Below are positions 1-11,571 of a stretch of 64,000 nt of DNA, piece after piece. The stretch comes from Pachyseris speciosa (taxonomy: Eukaryota > Cnidaria > Anthozoa > Scleractinia > Pachyseridae). The stretch covers positions 727,501 through 791,500 of the forward strand of contig JAEMWC010000058.1 in assembly GCA_016490735.1 (NCBI GenBank), given 5' to 3'. The notes beneath the pieces are model-generated. The model was given only the letters and a program-made list of their open reading frames with translations. It made no database searches and was not told where the DNA came from. Every line of letters starts with the position of its first letter. The first letter of the stretch is position 1. The position numbers were made by a program, and so were the translations under genes.

Positions 1-781
1 CCTAAAAACACAACACGCAAATCCTCATTGAACGATACTGCATGTTTGAATCGAGTTCATTACAAGTAAAACATAGGGCGATACTTCTTCTCGCATATTA
101 GCATGTATTGCTAGGGGCCTAATCAGCCTCATCAACCCGAGTTAAAATAAAGTTACCTACCTACCTACCTACCTACCTACCTACCTACCTAGTCGCCATG
201 AAGAAAAGTGGGGACGGGGGAACGAAGAAGGAAGAAGGAGAAAGGAGGACAAGGAGGAAGGAAGGATGCGACAACCTGTAAGGATGCAAATCCTCCCAAG
301 ATCATGTAGATCAAGGTGGAGGAAGCTTGTAATCATTCGTGCACTGACCAAAAGGCGGTGCTGAAGGAACCTAGTTCAAGACATCCCATCATTCTTATAA
401 TCAAAGATGAAAGAAGTTTTAAATGCATTTTCATTGGGGTTATTTATGGAGGTTCATAAAGTCAAAACAAAACAAAGGAAAAAAAGTTGTGACGTTGAGT
501 CTTCAAGGCCAGGGCCGGCCGGCAGTTGTTCAAAGGACAATTAAACTTGGGTCTGGGGAAGTGAGAACTTTGAATCGAGGGTAATTATTCTTGAAGGAGG
601 ATATTTCCAAAAGACTGTCGCCCTTAAGTTTTGACTTGAATTAAACTCTACCTAGAATGCAAAAATTCTGCTTTTAAAACCAGTCTCATCGAGCGAGACG
701 AGCTAATCCGACTTTCGAACAACCGGCACTGTTTAGACTACTGTTGGTATAAAAGTGGTCGCAGACTAAAATTCACGTTAC
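1..781. other. Non-coding sequence left of the SLCO copy
   Basis: No exon is recognisable here on either strand. The fifth and later exons of the minus-strand SLCO copy should lie further left, outside the window. The stretch holds a CTAC microsatellite and purine-rich filler around 200-270. Confidence 0.5.
154..191. repeat. (TACC)n microsatellite
   Basis: A perfect tetranucleotide array of about nine units, seen directly. Confidence 0.95.
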
Positions 782-1315
782 CTGCTGCTCCGACGATAAA
801 GACTGTTCCCAGTGTGAACCCAGTGATGGCTGGATTAACATTAAACTTGATCTCAGCAAATTTGGGCAAAAATGTGCCCACTCCCCCACCGTAGAGTGAC
901 CCGGCAGTGAGAGCAAGAGTGTTAAACATGTAGGTTGGATTTTTGATGAGCTGTATTGTGGCCGGGATGATGTCCCTAAACTTTCCTTTCAGCTTATGGT
1001 CCTTTTTCGGCAGGTGCCCTTCTTGGATGGCTTGATCGCGCATCTCTGCTGATCCGGGTAATTCACGCGGAAAACCAAGAATCATTATTGCGGTGAGGAG
1101 CATCAAAGCACCTGTTATGAGGTACCCAAGCCACCAGGCCCCTATCCACTGAGGGTTGTTTGAGTTAAGGTTAGCTCCCACTGGCTAAAATCGAAAAATA
1201 TGAAATCGTTTGCCACAGCGCGGTTTTCAGTTGTGTGTCGGAAAACATAAAAAAACACAAAGGCAATTTTTCTGGCCAATAAAAACAGAAAACATGCGCA
1301 TAACAGTAATCAGTT

Positions 1316-1508
1316 TAACAAAATAGATTCCATGTCGCCGTGCGTCTGTTCAGTAATAGATCACAGATGACGTCAAAAATGTGGTAAAAACAAAGAAGTG
1401 GCACAACAGCCGCAGGCGAGCGTATCACTGATGTTTTTACCACATTTTGAGGTCTTCTGTGATCTATTACTGAACAGACGCGCGGCAACATGGAATCTAT
1501 TTGTTTAT
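1316..1508. mobile_element. MITE with ~70 bp terminal inverted repeats
   Basis: The arm at 1324-1390 is repeated in inverse complement at 1433-1500 with few mismatches, and the match weakens into the flanks. It lies in intron 3 of the broken SLCO copy. No ORF is present. Non-autonomous DNA element; superfamily not determined. Confidence 0.8.
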
Positions 1509-2330
1509 ATAATAAAGAACAAAATGCAAGCGATAAACTTGTTTATTTTCACATTTCTGGAAAAAAGTGGGTCGTGATGACGTAATATGTGCATCTGTCC
1601 TCTAATAGATCATAGCTAAGAACCAATCACAACGCGCGAACTATTCACCTTATTATATAAAATCTGTTACAAAAACATGACGATTCAACTTTTGGTGAAA
1701 ACTGTGCATGTTACAGGTCAAACCCGATTGCGTGCAACGTGAAGGTGATTTTTTTTTTCGCTTGACAATTAAGTCGTGTTAAACCATAGTTATATGGAAG
1801 CGAACAATAACAGCACACTTTTAGCTGTATTATGTTCAATCAACTTACTTGTTTAACTTGTATGTAAATATCATTTAGTATTGCTCCTCCGACAACAAAA
1901 CCAATGCCAGGTCCTGTTATAGCTGCCGCGTAAAATATACCAAGGTAAAATTGGCGCGGATTTAGGGTGAACGTTCTCGTCAATGTATGCTGGCGCAAGT
2001 GAGTACAGCGGCGTAGTGCCTGCTCCCATGAGCAGTTGCGCTGCACAAAAGACAAGTAAGTACACCAGCTTGATCCGTATCCAGAGAAGCACGCTTCATT
2101 GTTCGAGGTGTTATTTCTGACGCATTCCCTGTACCTGCTTTGAGCTGCTCGTCGTGTCTCCCAGGACAGGTTGATATGGGGTGGTCATGACTTGAGGAAG
2201 GGCGAACAAAAAGCAGCCAATCCCTAGGAAAACAGAAAGCAGCTTTTAACATTAATTTACAAAAGTTTGAAAAAGTGGATAGCGGGAAGGATGTGCGAAG
2301 CAGGGATGACGCAGTCGTGAGAGCACTCGG

Positions 2331-2565
2331 GGGGACAGGGTTGGCGTAATGGTTAGAACGCACGCCTAGCAATGTGTCCCGGGCCGGGTTCGATTCCCGT
2401 ACTCGGCGTCATAAGTGGGCTGAGTTCGATTCCCGTACTCGGCGTCATAAGTGGGCTGAGTTTGTTGGTTCTCTTACTCTGCTCCGAGAGATTTTTCTCT
2501 GGGTACTCCGGTTTTCCCCTCTTCCCAAAAACCAAAATTTGATTTGACTTATTTAGGAGTATTCG
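2331..2565 (+). mobile_element. tRNA-derived SINE with internal duplication
   Basis: The head contains A-box- and B-box-like sequence (GGTTGGCGTAATGGTTAGAA, then GGTTCGATTCCC), followed by a body shared with the copy at 18.74 kb (ACTCGGCGTCATAAGTGGGC, then CTCCGGTTTTCCCCTC). A 36-bp unit at 2388-2423 is repeated in tandem at 2424-2459, duplicating the B box. It sits in intron 2 of the SLCO copy. Confidence 0.8.
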
Positions 2566-2952
2566 ATTTAAAAATTGCAAAGCGCCATTGATTAAAGGAA
2601 CAACTTTTTTGCAAAGTTTAGCATTAGGCCCTTTGCATGAGCGTGTCACGCGACCTTGTCAATCAAAATTGGTCGAGGTACAAAATAGATGTCAGACTGA
2701 AATGGAAAGAGCGCGACGAACTTAGTAAGACTGCCAATTTTGAAGCCACTGACGTTTAGGTAAGAGATTTTATTGTGATTTTAATGCTTAAAAATTAACC
2801 GAGACATGTATGGAAAAATGCTGTTGGAAGGCAAGCTTTTCCGTCCAGTATAAAATTCTTTAAACCGCTCTTTAAATCTGTCACCTAAACTTTAGGGATT
2901 TCAATTTTGGCCTTCTTACTATGTCATCGCGCTCTTGCCATTACTGGCATCT

Positions 2953-3016
2953 GTAGCCTTACCCACCCCTGAGGAAAACCGGGAGGAGGGGGTGGGTACG
3001 GCTACACGCAGGCTAC
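2953..3016. mobile_element. Short hairpin MITE (GTAGCC family)
   Basis: A palindromic unit opening with GTAGCC..ACCCACCC and closing with GGGTGGGTACGGCTAC..GGCTAC. The copy at 17699-17763 belongs to the same family. Confidence 0.65.
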
Positions 3017-3283
3017 TTGATATTCGGGATTCTATAAACTATTCCAAACTAAAAGGCGGTTCAGTTGATACTATGATAGCGGTGCGAAACAAATTTTCGA
3101 AATTAGTCTTGAAGTCTTAATAAACCATAAGATAAAAGATACATATCCTATGTTACATAAACGAGAGCTGTATAATGAAAAATTACAATAATGTACTATG
3201 GCTAAAATTAAATTATGTAATTATAACAGGTTGTGTTCAAAAATGAGGTCTATTTTACTAAAGTGTTCATGAAACGTTCGGTG

Positions 3284-3650
3284 TTAAACATATTTATATT
3301 GCTGGGGTTTAGGCTTCGGCAGAATTTCATTTAACGGATGATGGCTTAGAGCCCTAGCTTTACTAAATAATTTCTTGTCCTGCGTATGCATGATATCCTT
3401 GACATTCAATGGAACTGAAATGTAACGCCGCTTGTAACATCTGTTTAAAAAGTTCTGTACTGTGTTTAGATCACGTTCATACGCACCATACACTGAAAGG
3501 CCATAATTAAATTAGGTAATACAATTGTCTTAAAAAGAAGATCCATTTCATTCTGGTCATACTGTTCCTTTCTCAAAGCTCTTAATATACGGAGACACTT
3601 GTTAGCCTTAGCTAGTTTGACCTTAACATGAGAACTGAATTAGTTATAAT
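3284..3650 (-). pseudogene. LINE reverse transcriptase C-terminal remnant
   Basis: The conceptual minus-strand translation gives a non-LTR ORF2 C-terminal segment (KANKCLRILRALRKEQYD, then YGAYERDLNTVQNF and HPLNEILPK). A missing base near 3508 breaks the frame between LPNLI and the GAYERDL segment. The element is heavily 5'-truncated and lies in intron 2 of the broken SLCO copy. Confidence 0.65.
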
Positions 3651-3779
3651 TAATTATAGAATTAATAAATTCTAATGATAATTTTATAACATGTATTTGG
3701 TTCATTTCGTCATGTTTTGATCTACAAAACAACCGTTCAATTCTTTCAATTTCTTTCCGTTTCAATTCTTAGTTCGATT

Positions 3780-3870
3780 CTTGTTCTCTTAGCACCTTGA
3801 TTCGCTATTGCAATACTATTGTTTTATGGTCATGCCAATAAAGCTTGTTGCCTTCTTCTTGTTGTTGTTC
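3780..3870 (+). repeat. LINE 3' tail with AATAAA and (GTT)n
   Basis: AATAAAGCTTGTTG followed by a TTC/GTT-rich array, the same design as the 3' ends of the LINE fragments at 32.2 kb and 61.34 kb. No coding sequence was recognised next to it. Confidence 0.4.
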
Positions 3871-4164
3871 ATAAATAGCGGTGGTTAGGTATCGATCCAT
3901 CGAAAAAACTGGAAGCGCTGAAAACCGGTATTATGAGCCACCTTTTGCGTGTTCTCAATTTTGAACACTCACCCGTGACAATAGCCCCATGACCGAGCCA
4001 CTTTATCTTGTTCCCAAATTGTCCGTAGAAACTTACAAAGCAGACAAGCAAGACAGCGGATATGTCATTTGAAGCAGCGATGAGCCCAAGGTCCTTGCTG
4101 GTCAGCTGGAAGCGTTTTTCCAGGGCAGGCAGATTTATTCCCGTGATTCCATTCACAGTCATCC

Positions 4165-5629
4165 CTATCAAATGTCAAATACAACGAGTTACAGTCAATC
4201 CTCGTCACGTGCGACCAGTATTTTTAAAATTCAAACGGAGTTTCGAAAAAGTCCCAAGAAAAATTCCCTAGTTTATTGAAGAAATATAGCTATTATTTTT
4301 TAGTGCCGTTACAGAGTGAAGTATTTGGAAACTAACAATTGTTTCCTGTGTGTTTTGAAAAATTTTTACGGTTCAGTGATGAGTGTTTTTGGAAATGTAT
4401 CCATAGACATCTTCCACTTTCCACCCAAATGCCGGACATTAAAAGAGAAATTTGAATGTTCATTTCATTCTGGGAAATACTGGCCACGCGTGACGTAATT
4501 AACTGCAAAAGCGAGGAGGAAGCTTATTTTACGTTGTTCCTTTTTTGAGACACAAAAAACACCTTTATACTGATCGTTTAACCGCGAACTCCGAATAGTA
4601 GTTCTAGCAGTATTGAAGTACTGTAAAACATTTGAAAAGCATCAAAACACATCAATACTGCAATAAATTGCAATTCAGACCAAGAGTGATAATTATGGCT
4701 CTAGCACTTACGCAGTACTTACTTACCACAAGCTCGTGTAGCTTTAACACTTATCGTTTTAAAATAAAGACTATCCATCCATCCACTAATTCGGCAATTT
4801 TATAACTGTCATAAAATTGCCGGTACACGTATAAATTGCACAATTAAGAAATGTATATTAATTGCATTTTTTAACTAATAGCATTTGACTCAAGTGAAAT
4901 CATAGGGAAGAATCATCATCTGACTGAAGACGGAGTAATTTGTGATTTCCCATTGCATTTCACTCTTAGTTTTCCTTGAAATTCTAGTGTTGGGGTTCTT
5001 AATTACAAAGCCAATGCTTAGCTCTTCTGCATATAACAGAAGGAGCAATTTGTGTATCAGTTGTCAGTGCTGGATCAATTGAGCTATTCACGGTTAGTCA
5101 CATGAAGCAATATCTCAGTGCTAAAATCGAGAGTTCACTTTCATTTTTGGCAATTTGAAATGAAAGCTGCTCAAATCACTAGAACTGTTTCTCGCAATAA
5201 ATCTGTAATGGCACAACTTAAAGAGTGCCGAAGAATTGTTGAAGGGTCGGGTTGCACTGAAGATGCGGCCTGTGTATGTCAGTGGATCGTATAGCGACCG
5301 ATGCTGTTTGTGATCGCAGTTGCCACAACATCATTAAGATGAATTGGTGAGAAGTTTTCACCATTTCTTCGGATACAATTTGAAAACGACTATGTGTTCT
5401 TACTTCCTTTTCAATTCATGAAGAGAAAGTGAAGAGAAAATTGCTTTTATTTTGTGGTTCACTCACCAACATCCACATTTAACTGAGCCTACCGAACTCA
5501 ATTAGGCCGCCAATGTGCTGTCTGTTTATCACGTTTTTGTATTCAAGTCTTTATGACATCAGCAAAACGTATCTCAGAGCTGAGACGAACCAATAGAAAC
5601 ACAGCTAAGGTAAAGCAAAGCCAACAAAC
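4165..5629. other. Intron 1 of the broken SLCO copy
   Basis: No exon seen. An AAATAAAG followed by (ATCC)n near 4760-4790 looks like another short retroelement 3' tail. Confidence 0.4.
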
Positions 5630-5758
5630 CTTGAATAAATGAATTTACGACGACCACGAGAAGAAAGCATTTGGCATTGTTGACGATCTGCAGCCATCGC
5701 GGCCGAAACGAAAACCAGCCATATCTTAACTCCTTCTCGGGCTCCTTGACGACCATTC

Positions 5759-6774
5759 TGGAAGAAATTTAACAAGGTGAAATAGCTACTATAAGGCGTT
5801 AACTCTGTAAAGGCGTCAAGCACAACTATAAACGTATCTCAACGCATGAACTTCTGTTCTCAATTATCCAGTTAAAGTCTGAGACATTTATATTAGTACT
5901 TGCGAAAAAAAAAAAGTCTACCTGAAAATAGATCAACCCACTGCATACGCCACACTAAGTCCTTGTGGATACGATGAAGTGCAGTATTTGCTTTTACAGT
6001 CCTAATACGCAAATTATATAACAGTTTCTCTACGTTCCAATTTAGCAGCTCGGTCCAACTCTGACGTCTGAAATGATGCCAAAAATAACCCCAATAGTGA
6101 ACCGAATATTGTTGATCCCTGAGAAAGTGAGTTTCATCCAGAGAAATAGACTAAATGTTGTCCCTGCTGGCCAATTCGGCATTATTAGACTCAAATGAGT
6201 TGTATACCATCACTTGATGGAACTCAGGTTTTCCTTCTCCGCGCGGCCGGGAGAACAGTGTAACTGAGACTCGCTGGAAGCATTTTGAAACGGCCTAATG
6301 GGCCAAACCACCCACTTTAAGGCAAGACATAATTAGTACACTTTTCTTTTTATTTGTAACTCCCTTTTGCAATTGTTAGATTGCTATATACAATCCTTTG
6401 TAACATATTTGGCATTTCGACAGTTATAATCTGTGTGGTGTTTCCTTAGTAAGAAATATCCCGCCAGAACCGCGAGTCAATAATTTTTTTTGACCAGAAT
6501 TAAATGTTGTTGACGCAGATTTAAGGGGGTTGTGTTTTTCTAAAAGAGTGCCTATATTGAAAGAGTGCCACTCAACTTAAATAATATTTTTTAGAGGCTT
6601 TGCTTACTTTTTAGCGATATTTTTAGCTTGAAAAAATGTTCGAGCTGAAATTAGATAAAAGGTACTATATTTCAGTTAGCTTTTTATCACCTTATATGTT
6701 TTCAGCTTGTGAAAGCTCAAACATCAAAGTATGTACGCTACTAAAGTAACAACGAAAATAAAACCTAAAAACAA
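5759..6774. other. Upstream flank of the broken SLCO copy
   Basis: No coding sequence recognised. It should contain the 5'UTR exon and promoter of the minus-strand SLCO copy, but I cannot place them. Confidence 0.35.
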
Positions 6775-6910
6775 TTCATGCTTGTACATGCAGTGCGCCA
6801 CCGGTGCAGTGCTCTACCAACTGAACAAGCCAACTTAGCATTTTGTTGGTTCGTAATATACCCGTGAATGATGAATAAATGAACGAGAATATAAGAAAAT
6901 ATACAGAACT
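6775..6910 (-). mobile_element. Decayed tRNA-derived SINE (family of 13.6 kb)
   Basis: Contains the reverse complement of an A-box region (GTGCTCTACCAACTGAACAA) and the flank TTTTGTTGGTTCGTAAT shared with the better copy at 13.6-13.8 kb. Confidence 0.6.
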
Positions 6911-7437
6911 AAGGTTGAGTGACTAAAGATTTGTAACATAGTTCCAGAACACCTTCGCTAGTCACCCAACAAAATAATACCGTCAGTTGTTTTGATTAAA
7001 CGTGTACCGTATAAAAACTTTAGCAGTCTGGGATGGTTATCAAATTTGATAACCCAGACCAAAACAAAGAAATAGCCAATCGCTGCTCAGATTCCAGTTC
7101 ACGTGACATGTTGTTGCCGCAACAATTTTGAATGCAATATGGCGTCCAAAGGCCAAAGCAGACTTTGTAATTGTACATTACATTGTTAAACAGAAATGAA
7201 AAGATTCGGACTTTTATTAAATCTAGAATACAGAATTATTTGCCAGTGGTTGATTTCGTTTTCTGTTTTTCATTTACGCAGGGTGCCGGCTCTTCGTATT
7301 CTTCGGCTCGTCTTTCAAATACCGGGAACTGATAAGTTCCAATGAATGTGACATACAATCAGTACAATGAAAGGTAGACAGGGGACGTTTATTAGCAAAG
7401 CGTTTTTATTTAATCAGTATTTTAATCATCCTCAATC

Positions 7438-7542
7438 TCAGTCATTTTCATTCACTCTCAGTGTGTGTTTTGCTTTCTTGGCGGACTGAGAAGCTCTCAG
7501 GTTTTCAGCCCTTGTCTCGGCTACCACCACGGGTCCAACAAT
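7438..7542 (-). CDS. Candidate terminal exon of an unrecognised small basic protein
   Basis: On the minus strand a good acceptor (ttttacacag) is followed by an open frame of 34 codons ending in TGA, and then AATAAA (7405-7410) 27 bp past the stop. The peptide starts IVGPVVVAETRAENLRAS and ends KHTLRVNEND; it is Lys/Arg-rich and I do not recognise the family. A possible preceding exon lies near 7902-7942 (acceptor tattttgtcag, reading NDNWKAKNNKEDT in phase 0 or a shifted frame), and an AAAAAAG|GTATGT donor near 10840 could end a first exon reading MVGITRSKK. The joins are guesses; the terminal exon is the best supported part. Confidence 0.35.
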   Translation of the reverse strand: MVGPVVVAETRAENLRASQSAKKAKHTLRVNEND

Positions 7543-9060
7543 CTGTGTAAAAGAAATATTGACAAAGTATAGTTATTGTAATAATGTTACTCTACTTGTA
7601 ATAGTGCGCGTAGAAAACAGTTCTGGCCCCTGATGGTAAATGAGGCTGAAATTGTAGCGCATTTGCAGCGCCAAGCCGCATGAATTACTTTGGCTTTGAA
7701 TATAATTCAAGCTTCTCGCAACCGGTGTAAGACGTTGGAAAATCTAGACTACAGCGCCTAGCGCTCCTTTCTGTCCCATTTCTGAGATAATTAGTGAGAG
7801 CCCCCTCTGTACTTCAAACCGTACAGGGAATAAAACCTCCACCGCCAATCCCCATGCCTGAATTTTGTTCTACTTTTGATGTACATGTACCGGTATCCTC
7901 TTTGTTGTTCTTGGCTTTCCAGTTATCATTCTGACAAAATATACAGAAAGTAAATTCATGTAAACGTACCCTCGTTGTTTTGTTTACTTCAAATTGGAAA
8001 TATGTTCTTCATGATTTTAACCCACTGCAAATTTCAATTCAAGTGGCTGCATTACTGATCATGAGACAGATACAAAATGATAACAGAGTTAAATATAAGT
8101 CTAAGCAATAAAATCATTGTATTACACCATGTAATTTACATGGAGATATTGAAGCCGGATTTATAAAACGGTGTATGTAACAAAACTTAGAGACACAACA
8201 ACGATTACATTGGAATGTGGTCAGTTGATTTTGACAGGTCAACATTTAAAGCTTTGATTAACTGTATTTATTTACTGCAGGCTACACAAGGAGGGTTCGG
8301 ATGGCCAAATACCAAAAATAGCCTTTTATTGCTGTAATGCCCCAGTCTAGTCAGTCTACCATCACCACTGCAGTCCATTCATAATTATGTAGCTGCATGG
8401 ATGCTAAGCTACTAACAACAATTTTGTGTAACTGAGATGATTGTAGGTGAAAATACAGTGTAGCTTTAACCCATCTGTTCAAAGTTTGCTTCTTCATAAA
8501 AGGACTCCTTCCTTTAAGTCACGCTTCGCTCTTTACATGGCAGCATCTTGCTTTGGATCATTCATCTCCAATCAAGGATAACAGCCACTCCCATGCCTAC
8601 AGATGGAGGACCAGTTAATTACTTAATATATGTAACTAAAATTTCCACTACATTTTGCCATCAATTAGACTGTGTGCAGTGCAGATATCGTAAACTTACT
8701 AGATGCAAGTCCAAGCAATATGCATTGTCATTTTAGTAAGCACTGAACTGCGTGTGGCCATAGCTAATAATGTGCAACTCAATTTCAATGATATTACATG
8801 TGAGTTCAGTGCAGGGTTTAATCTGCATTTATTTAATGTCTTATAAAGCATTTTGCCAGAGGTTTGCTTGCAGTTTTTCAGTTCAGTTTACCATAGTTTA
8901 CTTTTAACCCAAACAACTACATAAATGTGTACATAACTGAATATAATAATTCAGTGTAGGCTGGTATGAGGCCAAGAAACCAAAAGGCTTATAAAACCTG
9001 GGCTTTATAGTCCCAAAGAAGATAACGAGAAAACATTATGTGGGAATGTGTACAATATGA
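7543..9060. other. No gene seen
   Basis: AT-rich sequence. Apart from the possible small exon at 7902-7942 I see no conserved coding segment or clear repeat. Confidence 0.35.
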
Positions 9061-9158
9061 GAGCCAGTGAGCCATGCCGAGCCATGCGAGCCATCCACGC
9101 GAGTCATGCGAGCCATCCATGCAAGCCACACGAGTCATCCATGCGAGTCACGCACAAG
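9061..9158. repeat. Degenerate short tandem repeat (GCGAGCCATCCAT-like)
   Basis: About seven imperfect copies of an ~11-13 bp unit resembling GCGAGCCATCCAT or GCGAGTCAT. It is followed by two diverged copies of a ~38 bp unit ending in GGTTGATTTAAA (9160-9240). Confidence 0.8.
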
Positions 9159-9880
9159 GGTTGTGTTGGTTGATTTAAACTACAACTTTGAATGTGGTTG
9201 GTTGATTTAAAATACTACTTTGAATGTGATTGGCTTATTGAACTGTCCGATAACAAACTGTCCGATAACAACCTGGCAAGTGAATTAGTGGAAAATAGGA
9301 GTTTATTAAACAAATCACAATCGAGGAAATGGTAATTTTTATGATTATAAGGTTAATAAGTCTTAAGTTTAACCTTAAATATAAGCTACCATCATTTCAA
9401 AGTACAGTGAAAAGAAGATAGAGTGAATTTCTCAACATTGTTCGAATAATAAACAGACAGATTAACAGCAATGCCGAAGACTCAAATGGCGGTTAGTAAC
9501 TACCCTGGGTGCCAGAGTTAATTTTTCTCGTTTGAAGGAGGTCGGTCGCACGAATGCTGAACCTCATTTCCGTGCAGTTTCGTGTATCAGGTATCCAACC
9601 AAACCGGTTTTCATCGGCGGGGATACATGGTGTCTCGTTGTTATCATTTTTGACATTTCTGACATCAGATCGTTGTGAACAATCGGCGCGTGTTGCAGCG
9701 AACCGTGAAAACTTATCGGTATGCTGGAAAATGTTGACGAAGGTTATTACGCCGGTTAAAATTGTCCGCTCATTCGTCGACGATTTTTGCAGGGTTAGAT
9801 AGTTTATGGCTACGGTAAATTAAATTCATTCCATGGCGAAAATGCGAAGAAGCTAAATGTGTCAGACCGTTGTGGCGCGA

Positions 9881-10448
9881 TTATCCGATGTTTTGGGAGT
9901 TCCTGTTTGTAACTTTGTAAACAAGATGATGCCTCTTCTCGGTTCTGCACGAAATGCAGACAAGAGTTGGAAAAAGTGAGGAAACTTGAATGGAACCTTG
10001 AAAAATTTCAGAAATCAAGCACACCCTTACTTTGTAGGATTTTCGCCACCTTTCCTCCTGAATAATAAGCTCTGAACTTGTAAATATTATATTATGCTTT
10101 AACACGTGTACGTCGTCAACCAGAACGCTATAATAACCAAGAGAGCAGGCTACAATACCGCGATCGGCAAGCTCTTGCATGTTTGAGTCAATAAGGGCAG
10201 CTAGAGAGTGGAAAGATCACCAAAAGGACAGGTAGATCATGTAGACAGGCGCAAATTGCTGGAACAATTTCAAAGACGAAGGATTTATCACAACTCGTCG
10301 GTAAAACAGCCAAGGCAACCTTCCGGTTTAGGAACGCCAACAACGCTTCTTTTTGCACTGGAAATTTGGACTCCAATGAACAGCAGTTCGAACCACGAAC
10401 GTTTAGAGAAGCCGCCACAATTTTACGGATATACAGTATTTTGTCCAA
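9881..10448 (-). pseudogene. RecQ-like ATP-dependent helicase fragment
   Basis: Minus-strand translation resembles the N-terminal lobe of repetitive RecQ-like helicase genes found in cnidarian genomes. A Q-motif-like FPVQKEALLAFLN is followed by a degraded Walker A, AVLPTSCDKS, where LPTGxGKS is expected, then PVLLVIFPLSS (motif Ia region). A frameshift near 10185-10205 leads to ALIDSNMQELADRGI and a segment resembling 'vFxSPExLi' (IIFTSSELIIQEERW). No motif II DExH is recognisable downstream. The altered Walker A and the frameshift mean no active enzyme; probably a retrocopy or part of a decayed mobile element. Confidence 0.6.
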
Positions 10449-11215
10449 ACCGGTTTGTCGGCTGTGAAGCCACGCTTTAATTTCTTAAGCCAATCAGATT
10501 CTTTGTTTATTTGAAGAACCAATCAGCAAACTGGGACAAATTCTGTCCCAAGGAAATGAGTTTCTCGGCTCGTGCGACCAGAGGCCCGTCTCTCGCGTTC
10601 TATTTTGGCTTTTCAGGGATATTTATTTTTCTTTCAACGGGCCTCTGGAGCCAGGGTAGTTAGTAACTGAATTAGACCGTAAATCAAGACCACCCCATGC
10701 ACTTTTTCCCTGTAGTTTGCATTCGGACAAGCAACGGTTACATCGAAAGAAAACACTTTGAAGATTAGCTGCATAATTTTTTGGACTGCGGCAAAATTAG
10801 TCTAATAACCTAAACGTAAAGGCAAAGTTGAAAAACATACCTTTTTTGAACGTGTTATTCCAACCATCCTGTCACTTCTCGGGCAAAACTTTCTCATCCA
10901 TCATTGCATAGCTACCGCCTTCTTTACAACACTTGAAGAACAGGGCCTTTTCACCAATTCCCAATAGAATGATGGGTAGATAAGGCCCGCAATACCGAAT
11001 AAAAGGCGAATAACACGAACGGGGTACAAAAACCTTCGATTTCGGAAACGGCCGCTATGTTGTGACGTCAGATGGTCGTCAAATCCGCTGACCCACCCGC
11101 AGACAGTTTCCTGAGAAAGACTGGTGTTTACGAGAGCTCCCAAATCCTGTTATTGTATATTGAGCAATTTAATTGATGCGATGTGTCAATCCTTGAGTAG
11201 TTACACGTTTTTTCA

Positions 11216-11571
11216 CTAAACTAGTGAGCAGCACTCTGCGAACTGTAGTTGTAAAACTTGTTTATTCTCCGACGCGTTTCGTCTTACTAACGTGGACTTC
11301 GCGGGGAAGTTTTACAAACTTAACTAAACTCCTGTATTTCGCCATGTTGGCGGCTATTTCGAAGAACACAGACCCACAAAAGCGTGACCGGATTTACGAA
11401 CAGGCGAAGCTGCGAAATAGCGCTAGCCACGGCTTTAGCTTTTTAGTTCGCCTGTTCCCTTTCGTAAATCCGCTCACACTTTTGTGGTCTGTGTTCCTCG
11501 AAATAGCCGCTTCGGACAATAAACAAATTTTACAACAACAGTCCGCGCAAAGTGCTGCCCACTAGTTTAGT
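11216..11571. mobile_element. 356-bp MITE with long inverted repeats
   Basis: The ends match as inverse complements (ACTAAACTAGTGAGCAGCAC on the left, GTGCTGCCCACTAGTTTAGT on the right), continuing inwards; an inner pair at about 11350-11405 and 11450-11510 (both including ACACAGACC) forms further stem. No transposase. Confidence 0.8.

Larger units (their letters stand above)
782..5758 (-). pseudogene. SLCO4-like organic anion transporter, 5' four coding exons, frame-disrupted
   Basis: Minus-strand copy of an SLCO/OATP multispanning plasma-membrane transporter, partial because it runs off the left edge. Exons by splice sites and by comparison with the intact plus-strand paralog in this window: 5630-5758 (ATG at 5754-5756 just after a cag acceptor; a 5'UTR exon is implied), 3973-4164 (same 192 bp as the paralog), 1849-2223, and 782-1184 (same 403 bp as the paralog). 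Exon 4 carries the OATP signature WIGAWWLGY. Exon 3 aligns with the paralog only after three single-base frame changes: an extra base near 2131-2137, a missing base near 2060-2067 and an extra T in a homopolymer near 1946-1952; the net shift is +1. Exons 1, 2 and 4 are open and well conserved. It is therefore a recent pseudogene, or a functional gene with local assembly errors. Introns hold a MITE, a SINE, a hairpin element and a LINE piece. Confidence 0.8.

Noticed and set aside
2128..2137. CAG|GTAC in exon 3 of the broken SLCO copy as a real splice donor that would remove the frameshift
   Set aside because: The paralog is contiguous there, and no nearby acceptor restores the Cys-containing segment in frame.
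9061..9158. CRISPR-like short repeats
   Set aside because: Degenerate adjoining tandem units without spacers, in an animal genome.
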